Shown here in pieces: positions 8,528-17,181 of a stretch of 64,000 nt of DNA (its first letter is position 1; every line of letters begins with the position of its first letter). The DNA lies in assembly GCA_900541175.1 (NCBI GenBank), contig UQIT01000001.1:62001-126000 (forward strand). The letters run 5' to 3'. Made by a program: the position numbers and the translations under genes. Source of the DNA: an uncultured Collinsella sp. Its GTDB lineage: Bacteria; Actinomycetota; Coriobacteriia; Coriobacteriales; Coriobacteriaceae. Under the pieces are notes generated by a model that saw only the letters and a list, made by a program, of their open reading frames with translations, was not told the origin of the DNA and did no database searches.

Positions 8528-10145
8528 ACTGCAGGTTTCTAACATTGCACTCATTCGCGAGGCGACGCTGGTGCCGAGTGCCGGCCTGACTGTCCTGACC
8601 GGTGAGACCGGCGCCGGCAAGACTGCGCTGCTCTCGGCGCTCAAGCTTATTTTGGGCGAGCGCGCGGATTCGTCGACGGTGCGCGAGGGCGAGACGCTGG
8701 CGAGTGTCGAGGCGCGGCTGTTCGACGGTCCACACGACACGGAAGGCTTTACCGTACAGCGCAGTCTTTCTGCCGAGGGCCGCAGCCGCGTGAAGATTGA
8801 CGGCCGCATTGCCAGTGTGCGCGAGCTTTCGGAGCGCGTTGGCGTGATGATGGATCTGTGCGGCCAGCACGAGCACCAGCGCTTGCTCGATCCGGCGCAT
8901 CACGTTGCGATGGTCGATGCGTGGGCGGGGCGCTCTGCGCTCGAGGCGCTCGAGCACTACCGTGCTTGCTTTAAAGCCTCGCGCGCGGCCGCTAAGGAGG
9001 TCCGTCGCGTCGAGGAGGCCTCGCGTGCGCAGGGGAGCCGCGTCGAGGAGGCGCGCTTTGCCCTCGAGCGCATCGGCGAGGTCGACCCTAAGCCGGGTGA
9101 GTATGAGGAACTCGAGGAACTGCTGCCGCGCTCCGAACATGCCGAGGTGCTGGTTGCCACAGCTAACGATGCCCATGCATCGCTTGCCGCCGAAGGGGGA
9201 GCGCTCGATGCCGTGAATGGCGCCGTGGCCGAGCTTTCACGTATGGCGACCGTTGACCGCAAGCTGGGCGACATTGCCGATGCGCTTTCGGATGCCTGCA
9301 TCTCGCTTGAGGATTGTGCCAACGAGCTGCGCGCCTATCGCGATGGGGTCGCCTTCGATCCTCGTGAGCTCGCTCGCATGCGCGAGCGGTATTCCGACCT
9401 CAAGGGCCTGCTGCGTCAGTGGGGTCCGACCATGGACGATGTCTTTGCCATGCGCGACCGCTCACAAGAGCTGCTTTCGCTGGTCGATGATGGCGATGAA
9501 CAGATCAAAAAGGCGCGTGAGGCACTTGGGAGCGCCGAGCGCGAGCTGTTCGCTGCTGCCAGGGCACTTAAGCGCGCTCGCAATACGGCGGCCCCGCGCT
9601 TCTGCCACGAGGTGGGCCGCCAGATGGCTCGCCTGGAGATGGGTAGTGCCGAGCTCGTCTGGGAGTCGCGTGATCTTCCCCGTGCTGAGTGGACGCCCGT
9701 TGGTCCTTCGAGCTACGAGCTGCTATACCGCAGCGGTGCCGGCTTGACGCCGCGTCCCCTGCGTCGAATTGCGTCGGGCGGCGAGCTCAGCCGCGTCATG
9801 CTGGCAAGCAAGGTTGTCCTCGGTAACGCGGACGGTGTTGATACGCTGGTGTTTGACGAGGTCGATGCTGGTGTCGGTGGCTCCACGGCGCGTGCGCTCG
9901 CGGGCGTGCTGGCAGATCTCGCCGCTACGCATCAGGTGATTGTCGTAACTCACTTGGCGCAGGTCGCCGTCATGGCTGACAAGCATTATGTCGTCAGCAA
10001 GGAACCGGGCGATGTTCCCCAGACGCATTTGGACGAGGTAACCGGCGAAGCGCGTACCGCCGAGATCGCCCGCATGTTGAGTGGCGATCAGTCCGAGGCA
10101 AGCTTGGCCCACGCAAAGCAGATGCTCGAAGAAGCTCGAGGTTAG
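8517..10145 (+). CDS. recN: DNA repair protein RecN
   Basis: SMC-like ATPase acting at double-strand breaks in recombinational repair. The 542-residue product has Walker A GETGAGKTALLSALK near the N-terminus, a central coiled-coil region rich in Glu/Arg/Ala (about 160-370), and the C-terminal ABC signature RIASGGELSRVMLA, Walker B DTLVFDEVDAGVGG and VTHLAQVAVMA. The length is normal. It is last in the operon; convergent with the RpiR-type regulator gene. Confidence 0.95.
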   Translation: MIDELQVSNIALIREATLVPSAGLTVLTGETGAGKTALLSALKLILGERADSSTVREGETLASVEARLFDGPHDTEGFTVQRSLSAEGRSRVKIDGRIASVRELSERVGVMMDLCGQHEHQRLLDPAHHVAMVDAWAGRSALEALEHYRACFKASRAAAKEVRRVEEASRAQGSRVEEARFALERIGEVDPKPGEYEELEELLPRSEHAEVLVATANDAHASLAAEGGALDAVNGAVAELSRMATVDRKLGDIADALSDACISLEDCANELRAYRDGVAFDPRELARMRERYSDLKGLLRQWGPTMDDVFAMRDRSQELLSLVDDGDEQIKKAREALGSAERELFAAARALKRARNTAAPRFCHEVGRQMARLEMGSAELVWESRDLPRAEWTPVGPSSYELLYRSGAGLTPRPLRRIASGGELSRVMLASKVVLGNADGVDTLVFDEVDAGVGGSTARALAGVLADLAATHQVIVVTHLAQVAVMADKHYVVSKEPGDVPQTHLDEVTGEARTAEIARMLSGDQSEASLAHAKQMLEEARG

Positions 10146-10165
10146 GTCGTATCAGCGGTGTAGGT

Positions 10166-10194
10166 GGGACAAAATAGACTGAAATTTTTGTCCC
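10166..10194. terminator. Inverted repeat between convergent recN and the RpiR regulator
   Basis: GGGACAAAA (10166-10174) pairs with TTTTGTCCC (10186-10194) across an 11-base loop, in the gap between two convergent genes. There is no clean T-run beyond the stem on either strand, so a terminator role is inferred from position only. Confidence 0.4.
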
Positions 10195-10204
10195 GCTACG
10201 CGTT

Positions 10205-11062
10205 TTACTCAACGACCTTGTCCGGCTGGATGAGCTCCTCGTAGTAGCTGATATGTTCGCGAGCGTCTTCAATCTCGGGCAGCAGGAAGTTGTAGATGAC
10301 TTCGATGATCATCGTGGCGCTGATCTTAGAGAACGCAAAGTCGCCCGTCGTCAGCAGCGCTTCGTGGTTGACGGTATTAAAGGTGTAGTCTGCCAGACGC
10401 GCGAGCGGGGATTTACTGTCGCTGCTGATGACGACTACGGTTGCGCCGCAGTTGCGAGCCGCTTTTGCCATGCGATTCAGTCGGCGCGATTTGCCGGAGT
10501 TTGAGATAAGCACGATGACGTCACCCGGGCGTAACGTGAGCGCAAAGCCGATTGATGTCTCGCTAATGGTGCTCGCCATGCAGCGCAGGCCCAGCTGCGA
10601 AAACTTAAACGTCGCATCGAGCGCGACCGCGTTCGTATTGCCCACAGCCGCAAACTCAATAACCCCTGCATGCTTAAGGGCATGCACAACAGCCGCCAGC
10701 GTATCGTGGTCGATTCCGTCGATGGTCGCATTAAGCTCGCTCACCTTGGCAGCCAGGATGTTCTTGAGGCTCTGCTCCATATTGTCGAGCGAGACCTCGT
10801 CGGTCAGGCCCTCGTTGCGCTGGCTTTCCAAATCCCTCGCCAACGAAAACTGAAAGCTGCGGAAGCTGCCAAACCCAAGCTTGCGGCAGAAGCGCGAAAC
10901 GGTCGCCTCGGACGTGGCAGCGGCGCGTGAGAGCTGAGCCGCCGTGAGGCGTGGAGCCTCGGACTGGTGCTCCAATATATAGTCGACAATGCGCTGCTCG
11001 GACTCGCTGTATCCCTGGTGGGTGCTAATGAGGGAAAGTGCGCTCTTGCTACTATCGGTCAT
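10205..11062 (-). CDS. MurR/RpiR family transcriptional regulator
   Basis: A 285-residue regulator with an N-terminal RpiR helix-turn-helix (about residues 10-80, LTAAQLSRAAATSEATVSRFCRKLGFGSF) and a C-terminal SIS sugar-phosphate-binding domain (VIVLISNSGKSRRLNRMAKAA). The ATG at 11062 has AGGAG seven bases upstream; an in-frame ATG at 11110 would add 16 residues. It is transcribed divergently from the fructose EII gene, so the likely role is fructose- or hexose-phosphate-responsive control of that gene. The ligand is inferred, not seen. Confidence 0.88.
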   Translation of the reverse strand: MTDSSKSALSLISTHQGYSESEQRIVDYILEHQSEAPRLTAAQLSRAAATSEATVSRFCRKLGFGSFRSFQFSLARDLESQRNEGLTDEVSLDNMEQSLKNILAAKVSELNATIDGIDHDTLAAVVHALKHAGVIEFAAVGNTNAVALDATFKFSQLGLRCMASTISETSIGFALTLRPGDVIVLISNSGKSRRLNRMAKAARNCGATVVVISSDSKSPLARLADYTFNTVNHEALLTTGDFAFSKISATMIIEVIYNFLLPEIEDAREHISYYEELIQPDKVVE

Positions 11063-11192
11063 GGATGGCTCCTGGTTGGCATGAAAATCTAATTTGATTC
11101 GCAATGCCATAGTATACGGGCATTTTCAATTACAAGATACACCTTGCCGTTTCAAGTGTTGATGGTAAACTTTCACTTACCGTTTACGGTTA

Positions 11193-11207
11193 TGAAAGAA
11201 CCTTTCA
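11193..11207. promoter_or_regulatory. Candidate operator in the RpiR/PTS divergent region
   Basis: TGAAAGAACCTTTCA is a perfect 6-3-6 inverted repeat in the 272-base gap between the regulator and the EII gene. A second, looser repeat (GGTAAAC...GTTTAC, about 11164-11187) lies just upstream. The site fits a dimeric HTH regulator; binding by the adjacent RpiR protein is an inference. Nothing else is obvious in this gap. Confidence 0.45.
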
Positions 11208-11334
11208 CCGGAGAATTGCACCTTGTCTCTTCTCACGCGGACGGTAGGTTGGTATCTTTCAGTTGTGGAAAAACGCGCATCGAAGCGCGTGTAGGGGAGC
11301 GCCCGCGGGCGCTGTACTCAAGAAGGAGGGACAC

Positions 11335-13338
11335 ATGGCTAAGTTTGACATCATCGCTGCGACCGGTTGCCCGACCGGCATTGCGCACACCTTCATGGCG
11401 AAGGAGGCGCTGGAGAAGGCAGCTGCCGAGCGCGGTCTGACCATTAAGGTCGAGACTCATGGCCAGGTCGGTGTCGAGAACGAGCTCACCAAGAGTGAGA
11501 TCGCTGGTGCCAAGGCCGTCGTCGTCGCAGCCGACAAGGATGTCCAGGCTGAGCGTTTCGCCGGTAAGCCCATGGTTTCCGTTGGTGTTTCCAAGGCCCT
11601 GTCCGTTGAGGCCGCCGGTAAGCTGATTGACCGCGCGCTCGCCGCCAAGGGCGACAGCACGGTTGCAGCCGCTGCCGATGTCGAGGACGAGGTCGAGGAG
11701 AAGGAGTCCATCGGCCACATCATCTACAAGCACCTCATGAACGGCGTCAGCCACATGCTGATCTTCGTCGTTGCCGGTGGTGTTCTGACCGCCGTTTCGT
11801 TCCTGTGGGGCATTACGTCCTTCGATTCGACGGCGTCTGACTACAACAGCTTTGCTGCGATGCTCAAGATCATCGGCGGCATCGCCATGAACCTCATGGT
11901 TCCGGTGCTTTCCGCCTACATCGCCGAGTCCATCGGCAAGCGCCCGGCGCTCGTCCCCGGCTTTGTTGCCGGTATGATCGCCATCCAGGGCCTGCCTGTT
12001 AACGCCGAGACCGGCATGATCGACGCCGGTGGCGCCGGCGTGGGCTTCGGCTTCCTGGGCGGCATCGTCGGTGGCTTCCTCGCCGGTTATGTCATCCTGC
12101 TGCTCGAGAAGGTCTTTGCCGGTCTGCCCAAGAACCTGGACGGCCTCAAGGCTATCTTCCTGTACCCGCTGTTCTCGACGGCTATCGTCGGCCTGGTCAT
12201 GCTCGGCATTTCCGGCCCCATGGCTGCCATCAACACCGCCATGATGGACTTCCTCAAGGGCCTGTCCGCCTCTGGCGCCGTTGTACTGGGTCTTGCCATT
12301 GGCTGCATGTGCGCCTTTGACATGGGCGGCCCGGTCAACAAGGCTGCTTACGTCACCGGTACCGCTATGCTCACCGAGGCTTTGGCCGCCGGTGTTGGCA
12401 CCGATACCTACAACTTCGGCACCAACTTCATGGCTGCCGTCTCCGCCGCCTGCATCGTTCCGCCGCTGATTACCACCTTTGCCGTCGTTGTCGGCAAGAA
12501 GTACTTCAGCCAGGAGGATCACGACGCCGGTGTCGTCAACCTCATCCTTGGTTGCACCCACATCACCGAGGGCGCCATTCCGTTCATGACCAAGAACATC
12601 TGGCCCGTCATGCCCATCATGATGCTCGGTTCTTCTATCGCTTCGATCCTGACCATTATGTTCAACGTTCACGATCCGGCGCCTCATGGTGGCTTCCTGG
12701 TCCTGCCCGTTGTCGAGAACGGTCCGCTGTGGGTCCTCGCGATCCTCATCGGCGCTGTGGTCGGTGGCATCCTGTTCGTAGCCTTCAAGAAGTACGACTT
12801 CGAGAAGAACCAGAAGGCCGCTCCTGCAGCCAAGCCCGTTGAGGCCCCCAAGGCCGCTGCCGTCGAGGCCCCCAAGGCCGAGGCTGCCGACTTCGTGAAG
12901 GTCGAGAATGTCTTTGTCGCCGAGGACTTCGCTTCTCGTGACGAGGCTCTGAGCTTCGTTTCCAACCAGGCCGTCAAGGCCGGTATCGCAAGCGACGCCG
13001 ACGCCGTGATGAACGCCTTCCTGGCCCGCGAGGCCGAGGGCACCACGGGCATGATGGAGGGCTTCGCCATCCCGCATGCCAAGTCCGACGCCATTACCGA
13101 GGCTGCCGTCATCGTCGTCAAGGACGAGTCCGGCGTGACCGGTTGGGACACCATGGACGGCGCTCCCGTCAACGTGGCCATCGCTCTGCTCATCCCCGGT
13201 GCCCAGGCCGGCACTACGCACCTCAAGATCCTGTCCAAGGTCGCTGAGGCGCTCATGGACGAGGACTTCCGTGCCACCGTCAAGGGTTCCACCGACGCCG
13301 CCGAGATCGCCAAGACGATCAACGCTCGTCTGGTCTAA
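11335..13338 (+). CDS. PTS fructose-type transporter, fused EIIB-EIIC-EIIA
   Basis: A 667-residue permease that imports and phosphorylates a sugar, most likely fructose to fructose-1-phosphate. Domain order is B-C-A: EIIB at the N-terminus (phospho-Cys in IIAATGCPTGIAHT), a hydrophobic EIIC domain (about 125-480, GLAIGCMCAFDMGGPVNKAAY), an Ala/Pro/Lys linker, then EIIA (about 520-667) with phospho-His in GFAIPHAKSDA. AAGGAGG precedes the ATG at 11335. HPr, EI and two 1-phosphofructokinase-like genes follow, giving a full phosphorelay in one locus. Confidence 0.92.
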   Translation: MAKFDIIAATGCPTGIAHTFMAKEALEKAAAERGLTIKVETHGQVGVENELTKSEIAGAKAVVVAADKDVQAERFAGKPMVSVGVSKALSVEAAGKLIDRALAAKGDSTVAAAADVEDEVEEKESIGHIIYKHLMNGVSHMLIFVVAGGVLTAVSFLWGITSFDSTASDYNSFAAMLKIIGGIAMNLMVPVLSAYIAESIGKRPALVPGFVAGMIAIQGLPVNAETGMIDAGGAGVGFGFLGGIVGGFLAGYVILLLEKVFAGLPKNLDGLKAIFLYPLFSTAIVGLVMLGISGPMAAINTAMMDFLKGLSASGAVVLGLAIGCMCAFDMGGPVNKAAYVTGTAMLTEALAAGVGTDTYNFGTNFMAAVSAACIVPPLITTFAVVVGKKYFSQEDHDAGVVNLILGCTHITEGAIPFMTKNIWPVMPIMMLGSSIASILTIMFNVHDPAPHGGFLVLPVVENGPLWVLAILIGAVVGGILFVAFKKYDFEKNQKAAPAAKPVEAPKAAAVEAPKAEAADFVKVENVFVAEDFASRDEALSFVSNQAVKAGIASDADAVMNAFLAREAEGTTGMMEGFAIPHAKSDAITEAAVIVVKDESGVTGWDTMDGAPVNVAIALLIPGAQAGTTHLKILSKVAEALMDEDFRATVKGSTDAAEIAKTINARLV

Positions 13339-13374
13339 TTCCACGGTACGCGAATAACATCGCCCACTGTATAT

Positions 13375-13409
13375 AAGGCGGAGTCCCTCTCCAGGGCCTC
13401 CGCCTTTTT
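13375..13409 (+). terminator. Terminator after the fructose EII gene
   Basis: AAGGCGGAG pairs with CTCCGCCTT around a 14-base loop that itself contains CCCT/AGGG, followed by a T-run. A textbook Rho-independent terminator. Confidence 0.85.
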
Positions 13410-13422
13410 CATCCTCAAATAT

Positions 13423-13487
13423 GTTGCGGTGAAATAGGGACTGTTTAAACGATTCAACCCCAAATTCAGTCCCTATTTCACCGCAAC
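13423..13487. repeat. Class A palindromic repeat, copy 1
   Basis: Perfect 21-base arms (13423-13443 and 13467-13487, built on GTTGCGGTGAAATAGGGAC) flank a 23-base centre. Arms with nearly the same sequence recur at 44312 and 60513, so this is a dispersed family. The copy sits directly after a terminator, in a 545-base gene-free stretch. Confidence 0.85.
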
Positions 13488-13595
13488 TTATAAAAGGGCA
13501 TAGAGGGGACCGCCTATCGAGTCCTTGTCGCGAACAGATCATCAGCCAGAATTCTTTTCAGCCGACATTACTTTGGACCGACTGGGTTTCCGCAG

Positions 13596-13745
13596 CTTGC
13601 TCGCCCACAGGGGCCCGCGCGCGGCCTGTGAGATTTATCGCGAGTTCCGCACGAGCCGAAGAGCACTTAATGTGCTCTTCGTGCGAGCAGGACTGTAGAG
13701 CAGGAAATCTCACAGGCCGCGCGCGGGCCCCTGTGGGCGAGCAAG
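13596..13745. repeat. Class B palindromic element, copy 1 (150 bp)
   Basis: Perfect 41-base inverted arms (13596-13636 and 13705-13745) enclose a 68-base core. The core begins ATCGCGAGTTCCGCACGAGCC, has a tip hairpin GAAGAGCAC/GTGCTCTTC with loop TTAAT, and ends with GGACTGTAGAGCAGG. The core is almost identical to that of the copy at 51441 (opposite strand), while the arms are unrelated to those of other copies. The 108 bases before this element and the roughly 140 after it show no other gene. Confidence 0.9.
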
Positions 13746-13883
13746 CGGAAGACAAACACATCTGTCCAACAATTCGTGTGAAACACAATGAAAAACCGTT
13801 TGATGTGAGTTAATATAAAAAACGTCGTGAATCTGACTCCTGCCACATGCATGACAGGGGTTAAACACAAAAAGGAGTCAACT

Positions 13884-14147
13884 ATGGTTTCTGAGAAGGC
13901 TACCCTCGTTAATCCTCAGGGTCTGCACATGCGTCCGGCTGGTCTGTTCGCCTCCACCATGGGCAAGTATGCCTGTGACGTGACGGTCGTTACCCCCGAG
14001 AAGGAGGTCAACGGCAAGTCCCCGATGGCCCTCATGGCTGCTGGTATCCCCTGCGGCACCGAGGTCGAGGTCAAGTGCGACGGCGCTGACGAGGCCGAGG
14101 CTCTGGCTGCTGCCATCGAGCTCATCAAGAGCGGTCTTGGCGAGTAG
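13884..14147 (+). CDS. ptsH: Phosphocarrier protein HPr
   Basis: An 87-residue HPr with the active-site histidine in NPQGLHMRPAG and the regulatory-serine region reading GKSPMALMAAGI. It relays phosphate from EI to EII proteins. The ATG at 13884 follows AAAGGAGTC; an upstream in-frame start is not needed. A TATAAA box at 13814-13819 is a possible -10. The Ser in GKSP suggests HPr kinase-type control is possible, but no hprK is in the window. Confidence 0.95.
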   Translation: MVSEKATLVNPQGLHMRPAGLFASTMGKYACDVTVVTPEKEVNGKSPMALMAAGIPCGTEVEVKCDGADEAEALAAAIELIKSGLGE

Positions 14148-14192
14148 AACTCAAACGGGTCGCATGTTGAACAACTAAGTTCATATTTGGGG

Positions 14193-14229
14193 GCGCAGTG
14201 ACCTGTTGTAAGGTAGCTGCGCTCTTTTG
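14193..14229 (+). terminator. Hairpin between ptsH and ptsI
   Basis: GCGCAG pairs with CTGCGC, with ACCT/AGGT inside, followed by TCTTTTG. It may partly terminate ptsH transcripts so that HPr is made in excess of EI. Confidence 0.6.
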
Positions 14230-14274
14230 TCATGGATATGGCAAAACGCTTTATCACATGACACGGAGAGAGGA

Positions 14275-15984
14275 ATGGGAATGTATCAGGGAGTCAACGC
14301 TTCCGAGGGCATCGGTATCGGCACCGTCATGGTTGCCGTCGATCCCGACTTGACGTTTGAGCCGCACGAGGTTGCTGATTCGGCAGCAGAGAAGGAGCGC
14401 TATCAGTCCGCTCTTTCGGTCTTCTGCGAGAAGACCCAGGCTCAGGCCGACCACATGAAGGAGACGGTGGGCGAGGCCGAGGCCGAGATCATGAGCGGAC
14501 ACATTGTCTTGGCTCAGGACCCGGGCATGACCGACGCCATCAACGCCGCCATTGACGGCGGTACCTGCGCCGAGCAGGCGCTCATGGACACCTCGACCAT
14601 GTTCGAGAACATGTTCCTGTCTATGGACGACGAGATGTTCCGTCTGCGCGCGGCCGACATCGCCGACATCCGCACCGGTATTCTGGCCGAGCTGCTGGGC
14701 AAGGAGGTCGTCGACCTCTCCGTCCTGCCCGAGAACACTGTCGTTGTCGTGCACGACCTCACGCCGTCCATGACCGCCACGATCGATAAGGCCCACGTTG
14801 CCGGTATCGTCACCGAGACCGGTGGCCGCACGTCGCATTCCGCGATTATTGCGCGCGCCCTTGAGATCCCGGCTGTCCTTTCGGTTTCCAACAGCTGCAC
14901 CGCGCTGCGCAACGGTATGACCGTTGTCGTCGACGGTGGCAAGGGTATCGTTGAGGCCGATCCCGACGAGGAGACGCTCGCTGCCTACACCGCCAAGGCC
15001 GAGGCCTTCGCTGCCGAGAAGGCAGCCCTCGAGGCCTTCCGTGGCAAACCGTCCGTGACTGCCGATGGCATCAAGAAGATCATCGCCTGCAACATCGGTA
15101 ACCCCGATGACGTGCCCAACGCGCTCGATCACGACGCCGAGGCCATCGGTCTGTTCCGCTCCGAGTTCCTGTTCATGGACTCTGCTGAGCTTCCTTCCGA
15201 GGAGGAGCAGTTCAACGCCTACCGTAAGGTCGCCAGCGCGCTCAAGGGTGCTCCGGTCATCATCCGCACGCTCGATGTGGGCGGCGACAAGGAGATTCCG
15301 TATCTGCACATGGTCAAGGAAGATAACCCCTTCATGGGCTTCCGCGCCGTGCGTTACTGCCTGGCCAATCCCGACCAGTACAAGGTCCAGCTCCGCGCTC
15401 TGCTGCGCGCTAGCGCCTTCGGTGACGTCAAGATCATGATCCCGCTCGTCACCTGCGTCGAGGAGGTCTTGGCTGTCAAGGAGCTCGTCGAGCAGTGCAA
15501 GGCCGAGCTGACCGAAGAGGGTCGAAAGTTCAACGAGAACATCGAGGTCGGCATTATGGTCGAGACGCCCGCCGCTTCGCTGCTCGCAGACCGTCTTGCC
15601 GAGGTCGCCGACTTCTTCTCCATCGGCACCAACGACCTGATCGGCTACACCATGTGCGCCGACCGTGGCAACGACACCATCTCCAACCTGTACCAGGTGT
15701 ACTATCCCGCCGTGCTCCGCTCGCTCAAGAACATCATCGAGAGCGGCGTGAAGGCCGGCATCATGGTCGGTATGTGCGGCGAGGCCGCTGCCGATCCGCT
15801 GCTCGAGCCGCTGCTGATCAGCTGGGGCCTGGAGGAGTTCTCGATGAGCGCTCCGTCGATCCTGCGCGCCCGCAAGACCATCAGCCAGTGGACCAAGGCC
15901 GAGTGCGACGAGCTCGCCGAGAAGGCGCTCGCCTGCAACACCGCCGCCGAGGTCAAGGCACTGCTCGAGTCCGCAGCTCGCTAA
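14275..15984 (+). CDS. ptsI: Phosphoenolpyruvate-protein phosphotransferase (PTS enzyme I)
   Basis: Transfers phosphate from PEP to HPr. The 569-residue product shows the phospho-histidine motif GGRTSHSAIIARALEIPAV, the PEP-site motif GLFRSEFLFMD, and the C-terminal TIM-barrel signatures EVGIMVETPAA (start IEVGIM) and FFSIGTNDLIGY plus VGMCGEAAADP. Two close ATGs (14275 and 14281) both have purine-rich RBS options; the first is used. A GC hairpin (16002-16031) without a T-run separates it from the next gene. Confidence 0.95.
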   Translation: MGMYQGVNASEGIGIGTVMVAVDPDLTFEPHEVADSAAEKERYQSALSVFCEKTQAQADHMKETVGEAEAEIMSGHIVLAQDPGMTDAINAAIDGGTCAEQALMDTSTMFENMFLSMDDEMFRLRAADIADIRTGILAELLGKEVVDLSVLPENTVVVVHDLTPSMTATIDKAHVAGIVTETGGRTSHSAIIARALEIPAVLSVSNSCTALRNGMTVVVDGGKGIVEADPDEETLAAYTAKAEAFAAEKAALEAFRGKPSVTADGIKKIIACNIGNPDDVPNALDHDAEAIGLFRSEFLFMDSAELPSEEEQFNAYRKVASALKGAPVIIRTLDVGGDKEIPYLHMVKEDNPFMGFRAVRYCLANPDQYKVQLRALLRASAFGDVKIMIPLVTCVEEVLAVKELVEQCKAELTEEGRKFNENIEVGIMVETPAASLLADRLAEVADFFSIGTNDLIGYTMCADRGNDTISNLYQVYYPAVLRSLKNIIESGVKAGIMVGMCGEAAADPLLEPLLISWGLEEFSMSAPSILRARKTISQWTKAECDELAEKALACNTAAEVKALLESAAR

Positions 15985-16058
15985 TTTGGTATCAGAGGTA
16001 ACCGCGTGGTTGGAATGGGCCGGCCACGCGGCCCTCACATATACAGGGGGTACTGTAA

Positions 16059-16991
16059 ATGTTCTACACGCTAACCGCTAACCCGGCTGTCGACATGACG
16101 GTTTCGAGCTCTCCGCTCGAGCCCGACGAGAACGTCCGCACCGGCTCGGCCAGCTACACGGCTAACGGCAAGGGCCTCGACGTGTCCTTCGCCTTTAAGA
16201 AGATGGGCGTCGACACCGTCGCGCTCGGCTTCTTCGCTGGCTTCACGGGCAAGTTCATCGTCGAGGAGGTCATGAACCTGGGTTGCCTCTGCCGCCCGGT
16301 CTGGACCGACGGTATCACGCGCATTAACACCTACGTCAACGATGGCCAGCACGAGTACGGCATCCTGAACCCGGGTGCTCCGATCACGCCGCAGCACCAG
16401 GAGGAGCTCTACAACATCCTGGACACCGCGGGCGATCTCGAGTGCCTGATCGTTTCCGGCTCCGTGCCTCCCAAAGCTACGCCTGACTTCCTGGCTCAGG
16501 TCATGGAGCACGCTCAGGCTCGTGGCGCCGACGTCGTCCTGGACCTGTCCTCCGACAAGCTCAAGGAGCTCGCTCACAAGAAGCCGCTGCTCATCAAGCC
16601 GAACCATCACGAGATGAAGGCCATCTTCGGCGTGCCGGTCGACACCGACGACGAGGTTCGCGTTGCCATGAAGATGGCTCACGACGCTGGCGTTCAGAAC
16701 GTGCTGCTCACCCGTGGTAGCCGCGGCGACGCTTACTTCTCCAACGGCGAGGACATCTGGTACGCCAAGCGTGAGTTCAACATCAAGCTGGTTTCTTCCG
16801 TCTGCGCCGGCGACTGCACCCTCGCTGCGTTCCTGCACAAGTGGTACAGGGATCGCGACAACGTCGAGGAGGCCATGAAGCTCGCTATGGCCACCGGCGC
16901 CAACGTTGCCGAGTCCGTCGGCATCGGCGATTTCGGTCACGTCGACGAGTACAGCAAGCGTGTTGCTGTCCGCAAGCTCGATCGTCAGTAA
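16059..16991 (+). CDS. 1-phosphofructokinase-like PfkB/LacC kinase, copy 1
   Basis: A 310-residue PfkB-family sugar kinase, most like FruK/LacC; the expected reaction is fructose-1-phosphate to fructose-1,6-bisphosphate. It starts MFYTLTANPAVDMTV. The usual GGKG motif reads NGKG, and the catalytic GAGDS motif reads CAGDC, with the aspartate kept and the first glycine changed to Cys. Downstream of ptsI and upstream of a paralogue of the same length. Which hexose phosphate each copy uses cannot be told from sequence. Confidence 0.85.
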   Translation: MFYTLTANPAVDMTVSSSPLEPDENVRTGSASYTANGKGLDVSFAFKKMGVDTVALGFFAGFTGKFIVEEVMNLGCLCRPVWTDGITRINTYVNDGQHEYGILNPGAPITPQHQEELYNILDTAGDLECLIVSGSVPPKATPDFLAQVMEHAQARGADVVLDLSSDKLKELAHKKPLLIKPNHHEMKAIFGVPVDTDDEVRVAMKMAHDAGVQNVLLTRGSRGDAYFSNGEDIWYAKREFNIKLVSSVCAGDCTLAAFLHKWYRDRDNVEEAMKLAMATGANVAESVGIGDFGHVDEYSKRVAVRKLDRQ

Positions 16992-17019
16992 TCGAAACGC
17001 GACATATTCGTGCGCATAC

Positions 17020-17052
17020 GGCGCCCCGGTTTCGGCTGGGGCGCCTTTTTTT
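17020..17052 (+). terminator. Terminator after PfkB copy 1
   Basis: GGCGCCCC pairs with GGGGCGCC around a 10-base loop, followed by seven T. Strong Rho-independent terminator, so the second kinase has its own promoter; TATACT at 17142-17147 is a candidate -10. Confidence 0.9.
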
Positions 17053-17181
17053 GTTCCGTCATTGGAGAGAGATGTTCTGCCGTACTTCATCGCTTCCACA
17101 CCGTTCACCGAGTTGTCCTAGCCTTTTACCGATGGGTGGAATATACTTTCATTAACACGTTGCTTCGTGAAAGGAACATTC

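Noticed and set aside
11233..13542. A 769-codon open frame antisense to the fructose EII gene
   Set aside because: It is a shadow caused by the strong codon bias of the + strand gene. The peptide is Gly/Asp/His/Val-rich with no domain, and the + strand product has clear EIIB, EIIC and EIIA motifs.
13596..13745. CRISPR array or a simple terminator as explanation for the long palindrome
   Set aside because: There is no repeat-spacer periodicity. The stem is far longer than a terminator, lacks a T-run, and its core recurs at distant loci.
14254..16038. A 594-codon frame antisense to ptsI
   Set aside because: Same shadow effect; low-complexity composition and no RBS, while ptsI on the + strand has all enzyme I motifs.
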